Shown here: positions 34,091-44,037 of the stretch, one piece after another
Numbering within the stretch: position 1 is the first letter of the stretch
Layout of the letters: each line of letters opens with the position of its first letter
NCBI RefSeq assembly: GCF_900108365.1
Contig: NZ_FNWQ01000010.1
Location: 25,647-89,646, forward strand
DNA from: Chryseobacterium culicis
Lineage (GTDB): Bacteria; Bacteroidota; Bacteroidia; Flavobacteriales; Weeksellaceae
Reading direction: 5' to 3'
Length of the DNA: 64,000 nt
Made by a program: the position numbers and the translations under genes
The notes under the pieces: generated by a model
Told to the model about the DNA's origin: nothing
The model's input: the letters and a program-made list of their open reading frames with translations, nothing else
Databases searched by the model: none

Positions 34091-36403
34091 TTATTCCTGC
34101 GGAAGCGTAAAAGAAACCCTCAGTGCCAGCAGTCCTGTTATTCCCTGAAGATCCTCTACCCGTAAGAATTCTATATCATGCTGCAGGACCCCTTTTTTCT
34201 GCAGTTTGGAAATATAGTCGAGGTATTCTTTCTGGTTTTCCATTCCGAAATAGACGATGGTAATTTTTCCGGGAGCCGTGATGCGTTCTGAAGAATCTTT
34301 GATGTGCGCTTTATCAAGGCGTTTTTTGATGATCTCATAATAAGAATTATAAGCGCCGTCTACATCAAAACGTTTTTCATCCATTCTGAAGCGGATGTCT
34401 ATTTTCTCATTATAAACGAAAATCAGTGAAGCAATATCCAGCGGTACCGGAAGATTTTTTTTAAACGACTGAAATTCAAGTTCCATTTTACAAATGGTTT
34501 TCAGCTGCCAGTATCTCAGTTTGTGGACAACTTTTGAGGTATAATGAAGTTCAGGTGCGATGGTAGAACCAATGTACAGATTATGCTCTACACCATCAGA
34601 CTTAAATCTTTCGTAATAATGTGGGAAAATTTCCTGTGCCTTTATCTGGCTTTCATCCAGCAGATCGGCCAGTTTACGGTTGACAAGCGTAATAGAATCA
34701 TCAAGATTCTTTCTGTGATGATAAAATAAATCAGTAGGAGTGAAGACATGTGAAAAATAATCCTTGATCTTCGTTTTAATTTCCCTGGATGTTTTTATTT
34801 CCAGTTTTCCCTGCAGAAAAGGATGAATTTCTTCCCTTAACAGCCGTTGAAACCGTTGTTCTGTATCAGCTTTAATTTCGTTATTCAGCTCATTTTCAAA
34901 AATATCCAATGCCAGCAGAAATTTTTCTGAGTCGGAATTGGTGAGTGTAAAAATCTCATTCAGCCATTCAATCTGCTGATTAAGATCCTGCAGCATCAGA
35001 TTATATCGTTTTTCCGAAGAAGAACGAATATCTGAAACCCCAAACAGCGGAGTAAGGTTTTTAAACGAAATCTGCTTTAATGTATATATTTTCTTACCAA
35101 GTGATGCCGTAAAATATTTTTCAGCTTCGTTTCTGAATTTCCATACCACGCTGTCGTGAATAGTAGTGTATTCACGCTGGATGATGGCTTCTATCTGATA
35201 GTTTTTCTCAAAGTAAAACCTGTTCAGGGAGAAAAGTATCATATCAGTAAAGAACTCAAGCTTTTTAAGCTTCAAACCATTGAAACTCCCCGCAACAGGC
35301 GAGGTAAATTCCATAATGGCAAGAAGTTCACCGTCTTTCATGATAGGAATTACCATAAAACTGTTGACATTATTATCCTTTAAAATGCTAAATGAAGGAA
35401 GCTGCTTTACGCTCTCATCCAGATTATTAACATTGGAAACAACTATGGGCTTTGAATTATGATTTAAGTTATTGAATGTACTTTTTCTTGTCTCTTCGTC
35501 AAATGCATTGATCCAGAAATCCAGGATATGATTTGTCAGAAGGCTCTCATAAATCGGAAGATTATCCAGTTTCTGTTCTTTTTTATTAAAAGTCATCAGC
35601 CCGAAACTCAGTTCCGAAACATCGAAATAAGATTTGAAAATTTCCGTAAGATTTTCATTGGGATTCAGATCTTCAGGATCAATTTCTATCATGCTTGATT
35701 TCAGGTCAGAAAGTGCAACTTCAGAGGTGCAGTCTACGAGAGAGATGATCGTAAACCCTTTCAGTATCCAGGACTGCGAAGGGAAATATTTTTTCCACAG
35801 CTTAAAATCATCCAGGTTTTCCAAAAGCATATCCAAAACATCATCAGATGGAATTTTAGCATCTTCCGTTGGGGTTATTTCTGTAAAATCTGAATTGACG
35901 GTAATTTTGTAATGCTTCATGATTCCCTGTTTATTGGGAATATCATAATAGAACGGGATGGTACTTTTAATGTCTTTTTTAAAGTAGCTCTGAAGAATCA
36001 GGCAGCAGCAGAAAACATAAAACTCATTATCTGTAATGTTCCTGAGTTCTATTTCGAAGTCTTTTCCGGCATCTTTAAGAATGTCTTTAAACCTTTCCGT
36101 ATAATTGAATGTGATATTGGAAAGCGGTATGCTTGCCGCTTTTATTTCGTTTCTGGTAAGGCCTGTCGGGAAAAGATCTGCAAGAAGAAGTCTGATGAGG
36201 TCTTCGTGCTGCTCCAGAAAATTGGTATCCTGAAAGCCCTCTTTAAGCTCTTTAAAATTTCTGGTGCTCTCAATCAGGGACTCTGCATAGTTGGCTCTGT
36301 ATTCCAATCTGTCATTATACCGGATATGTTCCAGAACATCCAAATATTTTTTGAATGATATGTAAACTTGAAAAGGGGAGTCTTTTTTATACAGATTAGC
36401 CAA
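34091..36403 (-). CDS. GAF-domain protein of unknown output
   Basis: 770 aa, no signal peptide or membrane helix. The region about 265-410 looks like a GAF domain (SFMVIPIMKDGELLAIMEFTS). Flanking parts are helical, with much Glu, Lys and Leu; no histidine kinase, cyclase, GGDEF or DNA-binding domain is visible. So it may sense a small molecule and act through a partner. It is convergent with the HD-Pycsar-like gene. The family is found in flavobacteria to my knowledge, but the function is not known to me. Confidence 0.7.
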   Translation of the reverse strand: MANLYKKDSPFQVYISFKKYLDVLEHIRYNDRLEYRANYAESLIESTRNFKELKEGFQDTNFLEQHEDLIRLLLADLFPTGLTRNEIKAASIPLSNITFNYTERFKDILKDAGKDFEIELRNITDNEFYVFCCCLILQSYFKKDIKSTIPFYYDIPNKQGIMKHYKITVNSDFTEITPTEDAKIPSDDVLDMLLENLDDFKLWKKYFPSQSWILKGFTIISLVDCTSEVALSDLKSSMIEIDPEDLNPNENLTEIFKSYFDVSELSFGLMTFNKKEQKLDNLPIYESLLTNHILDFWINAFDEETRKSTFNNLNHNSKPIVVSNVNNLDESVKQLPSFSILKDNNVNSFMVIPIMKDGELLAIMEFTSPVAGSFNGLKLKKLEFFTDMILFSLNRFYFEKNYQIEAIIQREYTTIHDSVVWKFRNEAEKYFTASLGKKIYTLKQISFKNLTPLFGVSDIRSSSEKRYNLMLQDLNQQIEWLNEIFTLTNSDSEKFLLALDIFENELNNEIKADTEQRFQRLLREEIHPFLQGKLEIKTSREIKTKIKDYFSHVFTPTDLFYHHRKNLDDSITLVNRKLADLLDESQIKAQEIFPHYYERFKSDGVEHNLYIGSTIAPELHYTSKVVHKLRYWQLKTICKMELEFQSFKKNLPVPLDIASLIFVYNEKIDIRFRMDEKRFDVDGAYNSYYEIIKKRLDKAHIKDSSERITAPGKITIVYFGMENQKEYLDYISKLQKKGVLQHDIEFLRVEDLQGITGLLALRVSFTLPQE

Positions 36404-36591
36404 GCGCTGGAAATTTAGAGTAAAGTTATGAAAAAAGCGGAATATTGCCCGTCTGAAATTTTTATTTTATTGCACATAATTCACAGGATATTTGGGAAAA
36501 TTCTGCAATGTATTTAGTAATTTTTTGCTGTTATCCGGAAAGCAGAATTGCGGCATTACTGATTAATGAATTCCAGCACTTTCAAAAATAA

Positions 36592-36618
36592 AAAAGCACA
36601 ACTGAAAGTTGTGCTTTT
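36592..36618 (-). terminator. Terminator of the nuo operon
   Basis: A 12-bp perfect stem (36592-36603 with 36607-36618), GAA loop, then six Ts and more T-rich DNA on the minus strand, 20 bp past the nuoN stop. Confidence 0.9.
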
Positions 36619-36637
36619 GATATTGTAAATTCAGATG

Positions 36638-38017
36638 TTACAATCCGAACATTCTTGCAAACATATCCGGGAATACCCCAAGAATAACAATTAAAACAAT
36701 AACAACTACTCCAATAATGTTATAAGTAAGTGTTACTTTTTCTGATGATTTGAATGTTGATTCTTTGAAGAAGAACATTGCAATGATCAGTCTTAAATAA
36801 TAAGCAATGGATAACGCAGAACCTAATACTGCTACCAATACTAAGAAAGCGGCACCGTTCATAGCCTGGGAGAATAAAGCAAATTTCCCCATGAAACCGG
36901 CAGTTAACGGAACTCCAGCCATTGAAAGCATAGAGATTGTTGCAGCTGTTGCTAATAAAGGTTCAGTTTTCGCCAATCCTTTAAAGGCTCCGAAAGAAGT
37001 TTCTCTCTTTAATTTCTCTACCCAGATCAGACACATGAAAACACCTACGGTAGATAAAGAATATGCAAATAAGTAAAATGCCAAATTATAGGTAGAAAGG
37101 CTTGTCATTCCGAAGAATACCAATCCGATATATCCTGCGTGGGATACTGAAGAGTAAGCCAGCATTCTTTTTGCATTCGTCTGAGCAAGACTCATAACGT
37201 TTGCTAAAAGTAATGTAATGATTAAGAATACTCCCAGAACATTAATCCATTCATGAGTAACCCCGGCAAAACCAAGCGTCATCAGTCTGAACAGGGCAAA
37301 AAATCCGGAGATCTTTACCACACTCGCCATAAAAGCTGTGATCAGTGAAGGAGAACCTGCATATACATCAGGGCTCCACATGTGGAAAGGTGCTAAAGCT
37401 ACTTTGAATGCCAATGCACAAAGAATCAGTAATACTCCTAAAATGAACATTACATTTCCGGAATTAGCTACTCCGAAATCATGAATCTTGTAAAGATCAA
37501 AACTTCCTGCACTTCCATAGATGAACGCTATACCAAACAGTAAGAAACCTGTTGCAAAGGCACCCATAAGGAAATATTTAATAGAAGCTTCGTTAGATCT
37601 CAGATCAGTTTTGTTAGCTCCTGCCATTACATACAATGGAATAGAAAGGATTTCAACACCTAAGAACATCGTCACTAAGTTCTGATATCCGAAAAGGATG
37701 ATCCCTCCACATAATGCAAATAGCATCAGTGCATATAATTCTGACTGGTGGCTTCTGTGGTTGCTGAACGCAAAACCTCCCAGGAAGAATAATAATAAAG
37801 TTGTTACGATTGATATTTTAGTGAATAATGCGGTATTGCCACTGTACTCATACATATGCTTGTAATGGTCGAAGAACGAACATTCCGGCATAAAACTTAC
37901 ATACAATGCAATGATTAATCCCAAAATCCCAATGTATCTTGCGAATTTTCCTTGTTCAAAAACTCCTGAAAATAACGCAATAACTGCCGTTAGGAAAACA
38001 ATAATTAAAACACTCAT
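36638..38017 (-). CDS. nuoN: NADH-quinone oxidoreductase subunit N
   Basis: 459 aa, about 14 membrane helices, one of the three antiporter-like proton-pumping subunits of complex I. The segments VEILSIPLYVMAG, KYFLMGAFATGFLLFG and LAPFHMWSPDVYAGSP carry the conserved Glu and Lys residues of the family. Last gene of the operon; nuoM is 16 bp upstream. Confidence 0.95.
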   Translation of the reverse strand: MSVLIIVFLTAVIALFSGVFEQGKFARYIGILGLIIALYVSFMPECSFFDHYKHMYEYSGNTALFTKISIVTTLLLFFLGGFAFSNHRSHQSELYALMLFALCGGIILFGYQNLVTMFLGVEILSIPLYVMAGANKTDLRSNEASIKYFLMGAFATGFLLFGIAFIYGSAGSFDLYKIHDFGVANSGNVMFILGVLLILCALAFKVALAPFHMWSPDVYAGSPSLITAFMASVVKISGFFALFRLMTLGFAGVTHEWINVLGVFLIITLLLANVMSLAQTNAKRMLAYSSVSHAGYIGLVFFGMTSLSTYNLAFYLFAYSLSTVGVFMCLIWVEKLKRETSFGAFKGLAKTEPLLATAATISMLSMAGVPLTAGFMGKFALFSQAMNGAAFLVLVAVLGSALSIAYYLRLIIAMFFFKESTFKSSEKVTLTYNIIGVVVIVLIVILGVFPDMFARMFGL

Positions 38018-38033
38018 CTCTTAAAATATCAAA

Positions 38034-39527
38034 TTAACTTACCATTGATTGGTAGATAAACTTCACCGAACTACTCACCATGTCGATTACCGGTTGTGGG
38101 AAAATACCCAGTAAAATCACAAAAACCGCTAAACTTGCCAATACAGAAAATTCTACTCCTGATAAATCTTTTGCTGTACTTAAAACCGCTGCATCTCCTT
38201 CTCCGAACATTGCTTTTCCGTAGAATCTCAATAAATACACCGCACAAAGAATTACCGTAAGACCAGCAATTACTGCTGCTGTTCCGTTAAAATCATATAC
38301 AGATTTCAACAAAATAAATTCTCCGATGAATCCATTCGTTAATGGAACTCCCATTGAACCTAATATAATGATCAGGAACAATACAGCAAATTTAGGCGCT
38401 ACTTTAGCTAAACCACCCATTTGTCTGATGTCTCTTGATTTGAATCTCTTATATAAAATATCACAACAGTAGAATAATCCCACTACGTTGATACCGTGGG
38501 CAAAAGTCTGTACCAATGCTCCTTCAGCTCCTTCCACATTGAAAGTTCCTCTAAGAGTAACAACTGCAGAAGCGAAGGTCCCCGCTACCATCAGTCCTAC
38601 GTGAGAGAAAGATGAATAGGCAATGATTCTCTTCATATCTGTCTGGATGATTGCAATCAAAGCACCGTGAACAATTCCTACAATGGCAAGAATGATCACA
38701 ATCTGTCCTGAAATTCCGGCAATCGGAAGGGGAGTAATTGGAAGTAAGTACCGCATTACACCATATACTGCCATCTTCAGCATGATCCCTGATAATAACA
38801 TGGATCCCTGAGTAGGAGAGTAGGTATAGGTATCAGGCTGCCATGTATGGAAAGGGAATACCGGTAATTTCACTGCAAAAGCAAAGAAAATAAACCAGAA
38901 TACCACAGTCTGCTGTACTTCGTTAAGCTGGGCATTGTATAAATCTGTTAAAGCGAATGATGCAGAGTGGTTGTACACATAGATCAATCCTGCTAACATA
39001 AATAATGATCCCACGAAAGTATATACGAAGAATTTCGTAGTGAATTCAAACCTTTTATTCTCCTGTCCCCAAAGTCCGGCAATGAACCAAATTGGAATCA
39101 GCGTGACTTCCCAGAAAATGTAGAATAACAATCCGTCTAAAGAAGTAAAGACTCCTACAAGACCAAATTGCATTAACAGAATCAGTCCGTAGAATGTATT
39201 TCTGTAGTTTACATTTTCATTGAAAGATGATAAAATGATAATTGGAGCCAGAATATTGGTCAATATTAAAAGAAGCATGCTCATTCCGTCAACGCCGAAA
39301 TGAAGAGAACTTTTAATAAATTGAGACCAAGGATAAGTGATTTCGTACTGAAGCTTACTGTCTACGGTCGGTCCAAAATTGAAATCCGAAAGCATGTAGA
39401 AGGTAAGGAGCATCTGTACCAATGCAATTCCAAGCGCCAAATATTTGCTGGAACTATTTTTCCAGGCAAAAACTAATCCCGAACCTACTAGAGGTAAAAG
39501 TAATAATGTTAATAACAAACAAGACAT
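38034..39527 (-). CDS. nuoM: NADH-quinone oxidoreductase subunit M
   Basis: 497 aa, antiporter-like membrane subunit. LHFGVDGMSMLLL, FYIFWEVTLIPIWFI with the key Glu, VKLPVFPFHTWQPDTYTYSPTQGSMLLSG and KRIIAYSSFSHVG are all present. It pumps protons as part of the membrane arm. It is 2 bp after nuoL and 16 bp before nuoN. Confidence 0.96.
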   Translation of the reverse strand: MSCLLLTLLLLPLVGSGLVFAWKNSSSKYLALGIALVQMLLTFYMLSDFNFGPTVDSKLQYEITYPWSQFIKSSLHFGVDGMSMLLLILTNILAPIIILSSFNENVNYRNTFYGLILLMQFGLVGVFTSLDGLLFYIFWEVTLIPIWFIAGLWGQENKRFEFTTKFFVYTFVGSLFMLAGLIYVYNHSASFALTDLYNAQLNEVQQTVVFWFIFFAFAVKLPVFPFHTWQPDTYTYSPTQGSMLLSGIMLKMAVYGVMRYLLPITPLPIAGISGQIVIILAIVGIVHGALIAIIQTDMKRIIAYSSFSHVGLMVAGTFASAVVTLRGTFNVEGAEGALVQTFAHGINVVGLFYCCDILYKRFKSRDIRQMGGLAKVAPKFAVLFLIIILGSMGVPLTNGFIGEFILLKSVYDFNGTAAVIAGLTVILCAVYLLRFYGKAMFGEGDAAVLSTAKDLSGVEFSVLASLAVFVILLGIFPQPVIDMVSSSVKFIYQSMVS

Positions 39528-39529
39528 TA

Positions 39530-41443
39530 TTATTGTAATAAAAAGTTAACAATTAATATAATTCCCACCGCTAAAGACATGATAAGGATATATGTCTCTA
39601 CATTTCCGTTCTGTACACGCTTCATAGCTTTTCCGCTGTCTTCAGCACCATCACCTACAAAGTTTACAAAACGGTCTAAGATACCCTTATCAAACATTTT
39701 TCCTCCGCGTCCTAATCCTTCAACAGTTTTTACAATCAATGCGTTGTAAAGTTCGTCAACGTATAATTTCTTAGCAGAAAGCTTTTCCCATCCGGTATAG
39801 TTTTCCTCTGCAACAGCCATCTTTTTCTTACTTACATAAGTATTTCTAACGATGAACCATACAGAGAAGAACATAATTACTGTAGCTGCTAGTAAGATCA
39901 TTTCAGTATTGAAAGGTACTCCTGAAAGAGTAGCTTCCATCTGGCTGAAGCTTTGTTCCGTAAGAACAGGCTTTAACCATTCCATCAGTTTAGCATAGTG
40001 GCCGTGACCGATGAAGTGAGGCAGGTTGATAAAACCTCCGATTACAGAAAGGATAGCCAATACGATCAATGGTAAGGTCATATTAGACGGGCTTTCATGT
40101 AAGTGGTGTTTCTGCTCTTCAGTACCTCTGAATTCTCCGTGGAATGTCAGGTAGTACAGTCTGAACATATAGGTTGCGGTGATTGCCGCTAAAACAAATA
40201 AGATGACCCAGTAAACAGGGTTTTTAGCGAAAGCTGCCACTAAAATTTCGTCTTTAGAGATCATCCCTGATAATAAAGGGAAACCTGAGATCGCTAAGGT
40301 TCCGATAAGGAATGTGGCATGCGTAAGAGGAATATATTTTTTAAGTCCTCCCATAAAACGCATGTCCTGCTCGTTGCTCATCGCGTGGATAACAGAACCT
40401 GCACCTAAGAATAATAATGCCTTAAAGAAAGCGTGTGTCATTACGTGGAACATTGCTGTAGTATATGCTCCAAGACCTAAAGCGATGAACATAAACCCAA
40501 GCTGTGAAACCGTAGAATATGCCAATACTTTTTTGATGTCGTTCTGACGAAGTGCATAGAATCCTGCCAAAGCAGCAGTCAGGAATCCGATGAATAAAAT
40601 GACTCCCTGTACGGTAGGTGCCAAGGTAAATAAGAAGTTGGATCTTACTACCAGATAAATCCCTGCAGTTACCATCGTAGCCGCGTGGATTAAAGCAGAT
40701 ACAGGAGTAGGGCCGGCCATCGCATCCGGTAACCATGTATATAAAGGAACCTGAGCGGATTTACCGGTAGCACCGATGAATAAACTCGCTGTGATAAAGA
40801 TAATCACTGTTCCGTCTAGTTCAAATTTGGAAGCATTTTCTGCTACAGAAAGGTAATCTACAGCATTGGTCTGTGAAGCGATCATGAAGATACCGATCAA
40901 TAAAGCAAGGTCACCAATTCTGTTCATGATGAAAGCTTTTCTTGCTGCTTTTCCGTATTCTTCATTGGTATACCAGAATCCGATCAACAGGTAAGAACAA
41001 AGACCTACGCCTTCCCATCCAATGAACAGGATAAGGTAGTTGCTTCCCATTACTAAAAGTAACATAGAGAAGATGAAAAGGTTCAGGTAAGTAAAAAACT
41101 TATAGAATCCTTTATCATGGCTCATATATCCGATAGAGTATAAGTGGATCAGTGAACCGATACCCGTGATGATCATCACCATCATTAAAGAAAGCTGATC
41201 AATCTGGAACCCAAAATTGATTTGAACACCATTTACTCTAAACCATTCGAAAGCTTTTACAATAACAGGCTGGCTTTCAGAATTGAAATTCATGAAAATA
41301 CTTACAGCAATACAGAAAGATCCGAAAACCATTGCAGTAGCTAAAGATCCAACTACTATTTTTGGAAGATTTTTCCCGAACAGCCCGTTAATAAGAAACC
41401 CTAAAAGTGGTAAAAGTACTATTGCATATACTAGATTCTCCAT
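39530..41443 (-). CDS. nuoL: NADH-quinone oxidoreductase subunit L
   Basis: 637 aa, the largest membrane-arm subunit, with the long lateral helix at the C-terminus. FIGWEGVGLCSYLLIGFWY, the DAMAGPTPVSALIHAATMVTAG segment and KKVLAYSTVSQLGFM are diagnostic. Gaps of 2 bp on each side to nuoK and nuoM. Length is typical of bacterial NuoL. Confidence 0.97.
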   Translation of the reverse strand: MENLVYAIVLLPLLGFLINGLFGKNLPKIVVGSLATAMVFGSFCIAVSIFMNFNSESQPVIVKAFEWFRVNGVQINFGFQIDQLSLMMVMIITGIGSLIHLYSIGYMSHDKGFYKFFTYLNLFIFSMLLLVMGSNYLILFIGWEGVGLCSYLLIGFWYTNEEYGKAARKAFIMNRIGDLALLIGIFMIASQTNAVDYLSVAENASKFELDGTVIIFITASLFIGATGKSAQVPLYTWLPDAMAGPTPVSALIHAATMVTAGIYLVVRSNFLFTLAPTVQGVILFIGFLTAALAGFYALRQNDIKKVLAYSTVSQLGFMFIALGLGAYTTAMFHVMTHAFFKALLFLGAGSVIHAMSNEQDMRFMGGLKKYIPLTHATFLIGTLAISGFPLLSGMISKDEILVAAFAKNPVYWVILFVLAAITATYMFRLYYLTFHGEFRGTEEQKHHLHESPSNMTLPLIVLAILSVIGGFINLPHFIGHGHYAKLMEWLKPVLTEQSFSQMEATLSGVPFNTEMILLAATVIMFFSVWFIVRNTYVSKKKMAVAEENYTGWEKLSAKKLYVDELYNALIVKTVEGLGRGGKMFDKGILDRFVNFVGDGAEDSGKAMKRVQNGNVETYILIMSLAVGIILIVNFLLQ

Positions 41444-41445
41444 TC

Positions 41446-41775
41446 TTATCCTCTTAATTTATTAAATATACTCACATCTACAGAACGGGTGTTTCTATAC
41501 AGCATTGCAATAATTGCCAGACCTACCGCTACTTCAGCAGCTGCTACCACCATAATGAAGAAAACTAAAAGTTGTCCGTCGCCGTTGCCTTTATACGCTG
41601 AAAAAGCTGCCAATAAAAGGTTTACTGAATTCAGCATAAGTTCTACACAGCCCAGAATCACAATAGCATTTTTTCTAAGCAATACTCCCATTACTCCCAA
41701 ACAGAACAATACTGATGAAAGGATGATGAAGTATTCCAAAGGGACGCTTTGTATAAATGTATTTACTTCTCCCAT
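41446..41775 (-). CDS. nuoK: NADH-quinone oxidoreductase subunit K
   Basis: 109 aa, three membrane helices. The two buried glutamates of the family are in ILGCVELMLNSVNLL and VVAAAEVAVGLAI. It contributes to the E-channel linking quinone reduction to pumping. 4 bp after nuoJ and 2 bp before nuoL. Confidence 0.96.
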   Translation of the reverse strand: MGEVNTFIQSVPLEYFIILSSVLFCLGVMGVLLRKNAIVILGCVELMLNSVNLLLAAFSAYKGNGDGQLLVFFIMVVAAAEVAVGLAIIAMLYRNTRSVDVSIFNKLRG

Positions 41776-41779
41776 AATT

Positions 41780-42277
41780 TTATAAATCTTTTTTACCGAT
41801 TAATACCGCGCCTACAATACCTGCAAGAATCAGGATAGAAGCAAGCTCAAACGGTAAAACATATTCATTAAACAAAAGTCTACCCAGATTTTTTGTAAGA
41901 CCTACACCTCTGTCTACATTATCTACCACAATGTGGTTCTCTCTTACTCCTCGGAAAACACCCAATACTCCTACCAAAAGAATACCTGCTGTAAAAACTC
42001 CAACAAATTTTAAAGTATTGTTCTTCTTACTTTCGTCTCCTTTATTAAGGTTAAGCATCATTAAGATGTAAAGGAAAAGTACCATGATGGCACCTGCATA
42101 TACTATAATCTGGATAATTGCAAGAAACTGTGCATTAAGAAGAATGTACATCCCTGCAATTGAAAACATTGTAACAATTAATGACAAAATAGCATAAAGA
42201 GGATTTCTTGCAAATACAAAGTATACAGCACTTGCAACTGCTAAAAACGCCACCAAGAAAAATAAAAACTGATCCAT
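41780..42277 (-). CDS. nuoJ: NADH-quinone oxidoreductase subunit J
   Basis: 165 aa, five membrane helices with the AIIQIIVYAGAIMVLFLYILMML segment (the pi-bulge helix) typical of NuoJ. Its start codon shares one base with the nuoI stop at 42277, so the two are translationally coupled. Confidence 0.95.
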   Translation of the reverse strand: MDQFLFFLVAFLAVASAVYFVFARNPLYAILSLIVTMFSIAGMYILLNAQFLAIIQIIVYAGAIMVLFLYILMMLNLNKGDESKKNNTLKFVGVFTAGILLVGVLGVFRGVRENHIVVDNVDRGVGLTKNLGRLLFNEYVLPFELASILILAGIVGAVLIGKKDL

Positions 42278-42834
42278 TATTTTACCGCATTTTTTTGTTT
42301 CTCGGATTGTCTTGTCGTAATATCAATCCTTTCATTTATTTTTTCAACTAATTTATCTTTTCCGTAAATGAAAGAACCTCTGTTGGTTTCTACGTCTACC
42401 AGTCTGTCGGTAAGATAGATGGCAGATTTAGGACAAGCCTCTTCACACATACCGCAGAAAATACATCTTAGCATATTGATTTCATATACTGAAGCGTATT
42501 TCTCTTCTCTGTAAAGACCTCTTTCCTCTTTTGTTCTTTCAGCAGCAGTCATCGTAATGGCTTCTGCAGGACAAGCTACCGCACACAGTCCACAAGCTGT
42601 ACATCTTTCTCTGCCTTCTTCGTCTCTTTTCAGAACGTGCTGGCCTCTCCATATTGTGGTTCTTGGCTTCTGTACTTCCGGATATGAATATACTGCGGGA
42701 GCACCCTTTATCACGGTTCTTACAGCATGCTTAAATGTAATCCCCATCCCTGTAAAGATAGCAGGAAGGTAGATTTTTTCAGCAAGGGTCATTTCTTTAT
42801 TAGAAACAACTTTTGATCTGTTTGTAAGTTTCAT
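42277..42834 (-). CDS. nuoI: NADH-quinone oxidoreductase subunit I (2x[4Fe-4S])
   Basis: 185 aa peripheral-arm ferredoxin. Two CxxCxxCxxxCP motifs: ERCTACGLCAVACPAEAI and LRCIFCGMCEEACPKSAI, which bind clusters N6a and N6b. Electrons pass from NuoG toward NuoB through it. Spacing of 57 bp to nuoH includes a 6-bp hairpin (GCTGAA-TTCAGC) but no heptad array. Confidence 0.97.
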   Translation of the reverse strand: MKLTNRSKVVSNKEMTLAEKIYLPAIFTGMGITFKHAVRTVIKGAPAVYSYPEVQKPRTTIWRGQHVLKRDEEGRERCTACGLCAVACPAEAITMTAAERTKEERGLYREEKYASVYEINMLRCIFCGMCEEACPKSAIYLTDRLVDVETNRGSFIYGKDKLVEKINERIDITTRQSEKQKNAVK

Positions 42835-42891
42835 TTATTTAATTTTTTTAGGCTGAACTTCTATTCAGCATTAAAAATATATTCTTATCTC

Positions 42892-43956
42892 TTAGTTTGC
42901 AAATGCTAAAATTACAGCTCCTGTAATCAACAGGTTTACCAATGCCATCGGGATTAATGTTTTCCATCCCAAGTGCATTAACTGGTCGTATCTGAATCTT
43001 GGAAGTGTCCATCTGATCCACATGAAAATCAGAATTCCGATTACTGTTTTTGTAAGGAACGCCACAATACTTAGAATTCCTGCTGTGTTTTCTCCCCAGT
43101 TCTGCGTTACCCATTCAATACCTGGATAGTTGTATCCTCCGAAGAAAAGAACTACCATGAAAGCGTTAGAAATAAACATGTTTACGTATTCTCCGAACAT
43201 ATATAATCCCAATTTCATAGAAGAGTATTCTGTAGAATATCCTGTTACCAATTCAGACTCACACTCAGGTAAATCGAACGGGTGTCTGTTGGTTTCTGCC
43301 AAAGCAGCTACAAAGAAAACAAGGAAAGCGATTGGCTGGTAAAAAATATTCCAGTTCATTCCGGAAACCCAAGGAATAACACCCCATAATTTTCCGGTAG
43401 TCTGACTTTCCGTAATTTGTTTCAGATCTAAACTTCCTGTCATCATGATGATAGAAAGAAGTGCCAACCCCATTGCCAATTCGTAAGAAATCATCTGAGA
43501 AGAAGCACGGATAGCACCTAGTAATGAGTATTTGTTATTCGAAGCCCAACCTCCGATCATAATTCCGTAAACTCCGATGGATGCCATACCGATGATGAAA
43601 AGGACACCAACGTCAATGTTTGCCACCTGAAGATCAAAAGAAGTACCTGCAATATTTAAACTTTTACCCCACGGAATCACCGCTCCTGTAATCAATGAAA
43701 TAAACATTACCAAAGCTGGCCCTAATACGAAAAGAAATCTTTCTGCATTGGCAGGGGTGAAGTCTTCTTTAAAGAAAAACTTTCCACCGTCAGCCAGAGG
43801 CTGCAGCAATCCGAAAGGTCCGGCTCTGTTAGGACCAATTCTATCCTGCATGATAGAGGCAACTTTTCTTTCTGCCCAGGTAGAGTAGGCTGCGATCGTT
43901 AGTGACAGCAGGAAAAGTGCTAGTACAAGTATAAGTTTAAATGTAAGTAAATCCAT
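42892..43956 (-). CDS. nuoH: NADH-quinone oxidoreductase subunit H
   Basis: 354 aa, eight or nine membrane helices. It forms the quinone chamber with NuoB and NuoD. WAERKVASIMQDRIGPNRAGPFGLLQPLADG and the loop AETNRHPFDLPECESELVTGY are diagnostic. The spacer to nuoG upstream carries an inverted heptad array. Confidence 0.97.
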   Translation of the reverse strand: MDLLTFKLILVLALFLLSLTIAAYSTWAERKVASIMQDRIGPNRAGPFGLLQPLADGGKFFFKEDFTPANAERFLFVLGPALVMFISLITGAVIPWGKSLNIAGTSFDLQVANIDVGVLFIIGMASIGVYGIMIGGWASNNKYSLLGAIRASSQMISYELAMGLALLSIIMMTGSLDLKQITESQTTGKLWGVIPWVSGMNWNIFYQPIAFLVFFVAALAETNRHPFDLPECESELVTGYSTEYSSMKLGLYMFGEYVNMFISNAFMVVLFFGGYNYPGIEWVTQNWGENTAGILSIVAFLTKTVIGILIFMWIRWTLPRFRYDQLMHLGWKTLIPMALVNLLITGAVILAFAN

Positions 43957-43962
43957 TTTTTA

Positions 43963-44034
43963 TTTAGATTTTAAGATGTCAGATGCTAGATATCAGATGG
44001 TCTGAAGTCTGAGGTCTGAAATCTGATGTCTTAT
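43963..44034. repeat. Inverted heptad-repeat element between nuoG and nuoH (TCAGATN/TCTGANN type)
   Basis: Left arm 43963-43997: TTTAGAT, TTTAAGA, TGTCAGA, TGCTAGA, TATCAGA. Right arm 44000-44034: GTCTGAA, GTCTGAG, GTCTGAA, ATCTGAT, GTCTTAT. The right arm is the reverse-complement type of the left, with only 2 nt between them. It fills almost the whole 81-bp gap. Confidence 0.85.
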
Positions 44035-44037
44035 TAA

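Noticed and set aside
32000..36500. Complete Pycsar defence locus
   Set aside because: No adenylate/uridylate/cytidylate cyclase gene is present within the window near the HD/PycTM-like gene; only the effector-like half is seen.
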